DNA of 64,000 nucleotides, from positions 1-64,000 of the forward strand of contig CAZHEE010000002.1 of NCBI GenBank assembly GCA_964531715.1. The letters run 5' to 3'. Numbering within the stretch: position 1 is the first letter of the stretch; every line of letters starts with the position of its first letter. The translations under genes and the position numbers were made by a program. This document shows positions 59,039 to 64,000 of the stretch, one piece after another. The DNA comes from UBA1664 sp964531715. GTDB taxonomy: Bacteria; Pseudomonadota; Alphaproteobacteria; Micavibrionales; UBA1664. The notes below the pieces were generated by a model that worked only from the letters and a program-made list of their open reading frames with translations, ran no database searches and had not been told where the DNA came from.

Positions 59039-59497
59039 CTAACCCAACTTGCCTTTTACAACGCCACTGACAGAACCCATATTGATTTGCCCGGCATAAT
59101 GCTCTTTCAGGTAAGCCATCACCTTCCCCATATCGCGAGGGCTTTCCGCGCCACTATTGGAGATTGCCGTATCAATCGCGGCATTTAGATCATCACCTTC
59201 AAGCTGTTTCGGCATATAGCCTTCAATCACAGCTATCTCCGCTTCTTCTTTATCGGCAAGCTCAGGGCGATTATTTTCACGGTAAGTGGTCGCCGACTCC
59301 TCACGTTGTTTCAGCATTTTTTGCATGACTGACAGCACATCGGCATCGCTCACCTCGCCCTCCCCTGCAACGCGGATTTCGATATCTCTGTCTTTCAATG
59401 CGGCATTTACCATGCGTAAGGTCGCAAGTTTGATCGTGTCCTTGTCCTTCATGGCTTTTTTCATATCATTGGTGATTTGTGTGCGGAGTGATGACAT
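59039..59497 (-). CDS. GatB/YqeY domain protein
   Basis: A 152-residue protein homologous to the C-terminal domain of GatB, common as a free protein. It starts MSSLRTQITNDMKKAMKDKD and shows TLRMVNAALKDRDIEIRV, EIAVIEGYMPKQLEGDDL and MGKVMAYLKEHYAGQINMGS. The function of the free form is not settled; tRNA binding has been suggested. Spacing to the neighbours is taken up by repeats. Confidence 0.92.
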   Translation of the reverse strand: MSSLRTQITNDMKKAMKDKDTIKLATLRMVNAALKDRDIEIRVAGEGEVSDADVLSVMQKMLKQREESATTYRENNRPELADKEEAEIAVIEGYMPKQLEGDDLNAAIDTAISNSGAESPRDMGKVMAYLKEHYAGQINMGSVSGVVKGKLG

Positions 59498-59533
59498 TAA
59501 AAATCTCTCTATTTTGATGTTTGATTAATTTTT

Positions 59534-59592
59534 AACAGGAAGACACAAAGACGCAAAGAGTTTTTACTTTGTGGCTTCGCGTTTTCTTGTGG
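59534..59592. repeat. Repeat AACAGGAAGACACAAAGACG...
   Basis: AACAGGAAGACACAAAGACG and CAAAGAG, with the inverse TTTGTGGCTTCGCG and TTTTCTTGTGG. It lies in the gap between the divergent yqeY and carA genes; a shorter related piece is near 58850. Confidence 0.6.
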
Positions 59593-59670
59593 AAAAAATA
59601 TATGACACATAGCGTTTATTCATTTATATAATCTCTTTCTAGCAATGCATAAACAGAAAGCTAGATAATT

Positions 59671-60888
59671 ATGACAAACGATATTTTCCCGACTGCCCTA
59701 ATCATTTTGAATGACGGAACACTTATCGAAGGACGCGGCTTTGGCGCGGAGACAGTCAATATCGGGGAAATTTGCTTTAATACAGGCATGACAGGCTATC
59801 AGGAGACCCTGACCGACCCGTCTTATGCGAAGCAGATTATCACTTTCACCTTTCCGCATATCGGCAATACAGGCACGAATGATGATGACCTAGAAAATGC
59901 CATGCCTTATGCCACGGGCATGATCACGCGGGAGAAACCGACAGCGCCATCAAACTGGCGCGATACGCAAATTTTTGAGGCTTGGTTAAAAGCCAAAAAC
60001 TTGCCAAGTATTTATGGTGTGGATACGAGAACGCTCACAAAACTTATCCGTGATAAAGGCGCACCGAATGGTGTGATAGCGGTCAATTTTAAAGGTGAAT
60101 TTGATATTGAGGCACTGAAACAGCAAGCCGCCGAATGGTCAGGGCTGGAAGGCCTCGACCTTGCGAAAGATGTGAGCTGTGAAGAGCCTTATGAATGGAC
60201 GGATAAGCTTCATGAGATTTTATTACCGTCTTCCTTTGGCTTGACCAAAGGATCTCCTCGTAAAGCAAACGAAAAAGACCCTTTGATTAAATCAAAGGGT
60301 GACGATCAACTCCACATCATCGCCGTTGATTACGGCGCAAAGCATAATATCCTCCGTTGCCTTGCCAATACAGGCGCGAAAGTCACCGTTGTTCCCGCAC
60401 AAACTAGCGCGCAAGAGATTTTGAGATATAGTCCTGACGGGGTTTTTCTGTCCAACGGACCGGGCGACCCTGCGGCAACCGCCGCTTATGCCGTGCCGAT
60501 GATTCAAGAGCTTATGAAAGCCAATATGCCGATTTTCGGAATTTGCCTTGGGCATCAGCTTTTGGCTCTGGCTTTGGGCGCGGAGACACGCAAGATGCAT
60601 CTGGGGCATCGCGGTGCAAACCAGCCTGTGAAAGATCTTGTAACCGGCAAGGTTGAAATCACCTCACAAAATCATGGATTTGAAGTTATTGAGGAGACAT
60701 TACCCAAGAATGTTCAGGCATCCCATGTCAGCCTGTTTGATGGCTCCAATGAGGGTTTGAGCGTGACGAATAAATCAGCATTCAGCGTACAGTATCACCC
60801 GGAGGCCTCCCCCGGCCCGACAGACTCCCATTATCTTTTCGATCGTTTCATTGCGATGATTAAAAAAAGAGATGTAAAAGCCGCATAA
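59671..60888 (+). CDS. carA: Carbamoyl-phosphate synthase small subunit with an in-frame repeat insertion
   Basis: Glutaminase subunit delivering ammonia to CarB for arginine and pyrimidine synthesis. The 405 residues show FNTGMTGYQETLTDPSYAKQ near 32 and, in the glutaminase domain, FGICLGHQLLALALGA with nucleophile C292 and YHPEASPGPTDSHYLF with the His/Glu pair. Residues 186-211 (FGLTKGS...KDPLIKSKGDD) are encoded by a palindromic repeat at the linker between the N-terminal domain and the glutaminase domain, directly before HIIAVDYGAKHN. carB is 2.1 kb downstream, split off by small genes. Confidence 0.95.
   Translation: MTNDIFPTALIILNDGTLIEGRGFGAETVNIGEICFNTGMTGYQETLTDPSYAKQIITFTFPHIGNTGTNDDDLENAMPYATGMITREKPTAPSNWRDTQIFEAWLKAKNLPSIYGVDTRTLTKLIRDKGAPNGVIAVNFKGEFDIEALKQQAAEWSGLEGLDLAKDVSCEEPYEWTDKLHEILLPSSFGLTKGSPRKANEKDPLIKSKGDDQLHIIAVDYGAKHNILRCLANTGAKVTVVPAQTSAQEILRYSPDGVFLSNGPGDPAATAAYAVPMIQELMKANMPIFGICLGHQLLALALGAETRKMHLGHRGANQPVKDLVTGKVEITSQNHGFEVIEETLPKNVQASHVSLFDGSNEGLSVTNKSAFSVQYHPEASPGPTDSHYLFDRFIAMIKKRDVKAA
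60227..60304. repeat. 78-bp palindromic repeat inserted in frame in carA
   Basis: CGTCTTCCTTTGGCTTGACC, AAAGGATC, and the inverse arm GACCCTTTGATTAAATC, AAAGGGTGACG. Exactly 26 codons and no stop. Same family, orientation to the gene and reading frame as the element in the Lhr-type helicase gene (28121-28195), giving nearly the same peptide. Confidence 0.9.
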
Positions 60889-60948
60889 ATTTTTCGGGAA
60901 CAATAATCCTTTGATTTCGTTGTACCTTTAATCGAAGGATGATAACCC

Positions 60949-61269
60949 ATGAAATTTATATTGTTCGCTTTTATCGCTTTATTATACACCGCACCGGTCG
61001 TGGCCGACCCTGTATTCATCACTGAAAACGGGGCAATTACGGTAACGGGGCGGATTGATGATGTTGACAGCTATGATAACAGCTTCACTTTATCGCATGA
61101 TAATGAAGAGATTGAAGTGACAATGGATATGGAGAATGGTGACATGTTCGATACACTTTCCGACAATGATATCATTAAGGATGGTTCATTTGTAACCGTT
61201 ACCGGTGAATTGGAAGAAGGTGTTTATGGCCTTGTCATCAATGCATCCGCGATTAATCTTTATCAATAA
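60949..61269 (+). CDS. Secreted OB-fold-like protein (YgiW/YdeI-like)
   Basis: The 106 residues start with a signal peptide (MKFILFAFIALLYTAPVVA), followed by a small beta-rich domain: ITVTGRIDDVDSYDNSFTLS, then DGSFVTVTGELEEGVYGLVI. The pattern of a short beta-barrel with VTGxL is like the bacterial OB-fold (BOF) family YgiW/YdeI, whose members act in stress tolerance. The family call is tentative. It lies between carA and an entericidin-like gene in the same direction. Confidence 0.65.
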   Translation: MKFILFAFIALLYTAPVVADPVFITENGAITVTGRIDDVDSYDNSFTLSHDNEEIEVTMDMENGDMFDTLSDNDIIKDGSFVTVTGELEEGVYGLVINASAINLYQ

Positions 61270-61300
61270 CTTTAACTACAATTAAAAAAGGAATAATATT

Positions 61301-61432
61301 ATGAAAGTATTAAAAATGTTTGTTTTGGCATTAACAGTTGCCGCAGGTGCAGCCTCAGTAACCGCATGTTCAAATACATGGGATGGCGCGGGTAAAGATG
61401 TCGAGAATATTGGCGAAGAGATGCAGGATTAA
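61301..61432 (+). CDS. Entericidin A/B family lipoprotein
   Basis: A 43-residue product, MKVLKMFVLALTVAAGAASV followed by TACSNTWDGAGKDVENIG and EEMQD. The signal peptide ends in VTAC, a lipobox, and the mature part TWDGAGKDVENIG is the entericidin signature (NTxxGxGxD). Such small envelope lipoproteins are linked to stationary-phase lysis control, but most have no proven role. AAAAGGA precedes the ATG. Confidence 0.9.
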   Translation: MKVLKMFVLALTVAAGAASVTACSNTWDGAGKDVENIGEEMQD

Positions 61433-61457
61433 TTTATAATCTGTAATACAAAAAATC

Positions 61458-61484
61458 GGGGACACTCTGATAAGAGTTGTCCCC
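61458..61484. terminator. Rho-independent terminator after the entericidin-like gene
   Basis: GGGGACACTCT, a short loop, and AGAGTTGTCCCC followed by TTTTTA. The stem has one mismatch. It lies between the convergent entericidin-like and VPLPA-CTERM-like genes and resembles the palindrome at 21037. Confidence 0.8.
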
Positions 61485-61520
61485 TTTTTAATAATAGCAC
61501 ATTCGAACGGTTTTTAATGT

Positions 61521-62858
61521 TTAAACTGTTAAGCCTTTTGGCCTTGGTGCCGCCGCAGTGTTTCTTTTTCTGTTTGCCGCCACTGCTCCTAATATTCCAA
61601 AGCCTGCAAGCCCTCCCGCTAATAATAATGCTGACATTGGCAACGGTATCGGCGAAGGTGAATGTGGTGTTATAGGATATTTTGGATAAGGATCTCTAGA
61701 GCCAGAACCCGGAAAAAAAACATTTGGCGTGCCTGTCCCCGGAGCATTTAAATTTGTTTCCTTTAAGGGCGGCTTGACTAAGCCGGTTTGTAGGTCTGAT
61801 CGTACAACAGATGTGAAATGTTTAGTTTCTGTTTCAACACTGACAACACTATCAGCACTTCCTGAGCACGTTGAGGTTTGAACACCGTCAGTCACTGACA
61901 ACGAAGACTCCATTGCAATTAGATTGCCTTCAGGGTCGCGTACTTCTTTATAGTAACATCCTGCCGATATGTAAGTATTGCCATCTGGTCCAATAAATTG
62001 AATGGCGTCCAAAGTGTAAATCTCACCGCCAAAAACCTGTTGGATTTCGAGCACTTGAACATCATCGTGATTAGGCATTGCGGCAAGCATATCGGCAATA
62101 TCACCACGGGCATTAGCAATCAAGTCACGCTTGAGGTCAGCAGGTGGATTGTCAACAACAGAAAATTCAACTTTCAAATCTTTTGTCGCCTGTGCCGCCG
62201 CAGCCTCGACTGTTTCAAGGTCATGCATCATTCTGGCGCAGTCATTCCATGCCTCTTGAACAATATCACCGCCTGCAATTGTGACTTCAACAAGCTTCGT
62301 TTGAGAATAAGCAGTTGCGAATAATTCATGACCATTCAAAAGCGCATCGCCAACTTCATTGCCTTGCGAAACAGTCATGTAACCGTTTAAGCCCATGTTT
62401 GCTGCAGCCACTGAAAGAGGTGTTAAAAAACCATTCACTCTTAACTCGCCTGCCTTATCAACATGGAAACCGTTTTGAATCCAGTCTTGCCCAACACCTT
62501 GTGTATTTAGCGTATAGGCCGCATATTGGACATTTGAATTTGCATCAACGGGGGCCTTAGTTGCGCGATCAAAAAACGCAACCTCTTCAACACGTTGAGA
62601 AACAGAACATGATGGATATATATCTCCCTTATCATCAACAAAAACACGAAAGGCAACATTTGCATCACCTGCGTTAGTAGGTAGCACTTGCGTAAAACGC
62701 GCAATGTTTCCTTCCAATGAAGGCGGTGTAGTTATTGTTATAGTTTGTGAGCCATCTTCATGAAACTCAATAGCTTCCATTGAAACCGTTGCCGCTCCCA
62801 ATGGCAATGCACTTGCTAAGACTGCTGCGGTTGCTGTTAATTCTGTTCTCAAAATCAT
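61521..62858 (-). CDS. Exported protein with a VPLPA-CTERM-like sorting signal
   Basis: From MILRTELTATAAVLASALPL (62858, AAGGTGG upstream) the protein has 445 residues. A signal peptide (cut near LGAATV) is followed by a large beta-rich region. The C-terminus reads PIPLPMSALLLAGGLAGFGI and then NRKRN: the IPLP motif, a hydrophobic segment and a basic cluster match the VPLPA-CTERM sorting signal of alphaproteobacteria. About 12 further residues (TAAAPRPKGLTV) follow, which is unusual. Such proteins are thought to be processed by an exosortase and linked to exopolysaccharide. An upstream GTG start (62867) is rejected as it overlaps the ribosome site. Confidence 0.7.
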   Translation of the reverse strand: MILRTELTATAAVLASALPLGAATVSMEAIEFHEDGSQTITITTPPSLEGNIARFTQVLPTNAGDANVAFRVFVDDKGDIYPSCSVSQRVEEVAFFDRATKAPVDANSNVQYAAYTLNTQGVGQDWIQNGFHVDKAGELRVNGFLTPLSVAAANMGLNGYMTVSQGNEVGDALLNGHELFATAYSQTKLVEVTIAGGDIVQEAWNDCARMMHDLETVEAAAAQATKDLKVEFSVVDNPPADLKRDLIANARGDIADMLAAMPNHDDVQVLEIQQVFGGEIYTLDAIQFIGPDGNTYISAGCYYKEVRDPEGNLIAMESSLSVTDGVQTSTCSGSADSVVSVETETKHFTSVVRSDLQTGLVKPPLKETNLNAPGTGTPNVFFPGSGSRDPYPKYPITPHSPSPIPLPMSALLLAGGLAGFGILGAVAANRKRNTAAAPRPKGLTV

Positions 62859-63029
62859 AATTACCACCTTATCAATATAATTTATGTATAAGTATCACAT
62901 TAAATATAGAAACGTCAAATAATTTATGTCATTTATATAATTGTGATTTAAAACAATTATCATATTGCGTTTTGAGGCACCTTCATCTATTACAATATTT
63001 TCGGCGATACTATTTAAGAAAGAGCATCC

Positions 63030-64000
63030 ATGCCGAAAAGAACCGACATAAAATCCATCCTTATTATTGGCGCGGGCCCTATTATTATAGGGCAAGCCTG
63101 CGAGTTTGATTATTCAGGGGCACAAGCCTGCAAGGCGCTCCGCGAGGAAGGATACCGCGTTATCCTTGTCAATTCCAATCCTGCCACAATCATGACCGAC
63201 CCTGACATGGCGGATGCGACCTATATCGAACCCATTACGCCAGAGATTGTTGCAAAGATTATTGAGAAGGAACGCCCAGACGCCCTCCTCCCGACCATGG
63301 GCGGGCAGACCGCGCTCAACACCGCGCTTGCCCTCTATGAAAGTGGCACACTTGAAAAACTCGGTGTTGAGATGATCGGCGCAAAGGCGGATGTCATTGA
63401 CCGCGCCGAGGATCGTCAAAAGTTTCGCGACTGTATGGACGCGCTCGGCCTTGAAAGCCCCCGCTCTGTTGCCTGTCACTCTTTGGATGAGGCTTTTGCC
63501 GCACTCGACTATGTGAAGCTTCCTGCCATTATGCGCCCTTCTTTTACCATGGGCGGTACGGGTGGCGGTGTGGCCTATAACAAAATCGAATTTGAACGGA
63601 TTGTGCGCGAAAGCCTTGAGGCCTCCCCCACTAATGAAGTGTTGGTTGAAGAATCCGTTTTAGGTTGGAAAGAATATGAGATGGAGGTTGTGCGTGATAA
63701 GGCGGACAACTGCATCATCATATGTTCAATCGAAAATATTGACCCGATGGGCGTGCATACGGGCGACTCAATCACCGTGGCCCCTGCCCTCACTTTAACG
63801 GACAAGGAATATCAACGGATGCGCACCGCTTCGCTTAATGTGCTTCGCGCCATTGGGGTTGAAACTGGTGGCTCTAACGTTCAATATGCCGTAAACCATG
63901 CCGATGGGCGCATGGTTGTGATTGAAATGAACCCGCGTGTCTCACGCTCCTCCGCGCTTGCATCAAAGGCAACTGGCTTTCCTATTGCCAAGGTTGCGGC
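63030..64000 (+). CDS. carB: Carbamoyl-phosphate synthase large subunit, 5' part
   Basis: The start of CarB, which makes carbamoyl phosphate from bicarbonate, ammonia and two ATP. The frame begins MPKRTDIKSILIIGAGPIII and stays open to the end of the window (about 323 residues of an expected 1,070-1,100). ATP-grasp features are present: FDYSGAQACKALREEGYRVI, MGGQTALNTALAL, then RPSFTMGGTGGGVAYN and VVIEMNPRVSRSSALASKAT. The gene is cut off by the window end. It follows carA in direction, but with three other genes between. Confidence 0.96.
   Translation, partial: MPKRTDIKSILIIGAGPIIIGQACEFDYSGAQACKALREEGYRVILVNSNPATIMTDPDMADATYIEPITPEIVAKIIEKERPDALLPTMGGQTALNTALALYESGTLEKLGVEMIGAKADVIDRAEDRQKFRDCMDALGLESPRSVACHSLDEAFAALDYVKLPAIMRPSFTMGGTGGGVAYNKIEFERIVRESLEASPTNEVLVEESVLGWKEYEMEVVRDKADNCIIICSIENIDPMGVHTGDSITVAPALTLTDKEYQRMRTASLNVLRAIGVETGGSNVQYAVNHADGRMVVIEMNPRVSRSSALASKATGFPIAKVA

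Overview
The window reads as a chromosomal stretch of a moderately AT-rich alphaproteobacterium, probably from an uncultured or little-studied lineage. The evidence is the dgt-argS-SPOR-nagZ-scpA-scpB-tatA-tatB-tatC gene order, the pal-cpoB-tilS-ftsH order, a CtrA-type regulator, an ELM1-family protein, phasin with an intracellular PHA depolymerase, a VPLPA-CTERM-like protein and an entericidin-like lipoprotein. I cannot name the genus from sequence alone.

Layout. 1-1.0 kb: no intact gene; two decayed IS5-family transposase remnants and a 41-bp exact copy of the 5' end of aspC, whose intact gene lies at 35 kb. 1.0-8.2 kb: glyA, rpiB, dnaK, a small J-domain protein, a VanX-like dipeptidase, dnaJ and a PdeM-like phosphoesterase. 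8.5-12.9 kb: ftsH, tilS, cpoB, pal. 13.1-25.7 kb: mostly housekeeping (pgeF, an Lrp regulator, ELM1, trxB, gloB, a methyltransferase, comF, a UbiH-like hydroxylase, grxC, rdgB, a degenerate CtrA homologue, rph, grpE, msrA, a LysE exporter). 25.7-31.3 kb: a DNA-repair set of Lhr-type helicase, beta-CASP exonuclease and ATP-dependent ligase. 31.3-41 kb: a candidate small RNA, two lipid-type hydrolases, aspC, phasin, a penicillin-binding carboxypeptidase, PHA depolymerase, a YgjP-type peptidase and ruvX. 41-46.4 kb: gatC, gatA (interrupted by a TGA), two DMT transporters, gatB. 46.4-49.6 kb: repeats, an interrupted hypothetical gene, a TPR protein with an internal duplication, tRNA-Ser. 49.5-58.8 kb: the tat-scp-nagZ-argS-dgt cluster with an AT-rich trypsin-like protease gene between argS and dgt. 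59-64 kb: yqeY, carA, small secreted proteins, a VPLPA-CTERM-like protein and the start of carB.

The outstanding feature is a dense load of short palindromic repeats of several sequence families. Most begin with GTCAT and end with ATGAC or a close variant. They fill many intergenic gaps, including almost every junction of the argS-tat cluster. Several also sit inside essential or conserved genes as in-frame open insertions of about 20-30 codons: lhr (two), the ligase gene, nagZ, carA, and the 3' end of rpiB. One family occurs in lhr and carA in the same orientation and reading frame and encodes nearly the same peptide. This resembles the protein-coding palindromic elements known from Rickettsia, but with different sequences. 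One element lies at the exonuclease/ligase junction between two copies of an 18-bp stretch that carries the ligase start codon.

Other points of interest are a CtrA homologue whose receiver has lost its phosphorylation residues, a TGA stop inside gatA, a roughly 273-bp element with perfect 20-bp inverted ends that supplies the msrA stop codon, and a predicted 90-nt RNA with three hairpins. All assignments rest on reading the sequence and recalling family motifs; no database search was run.
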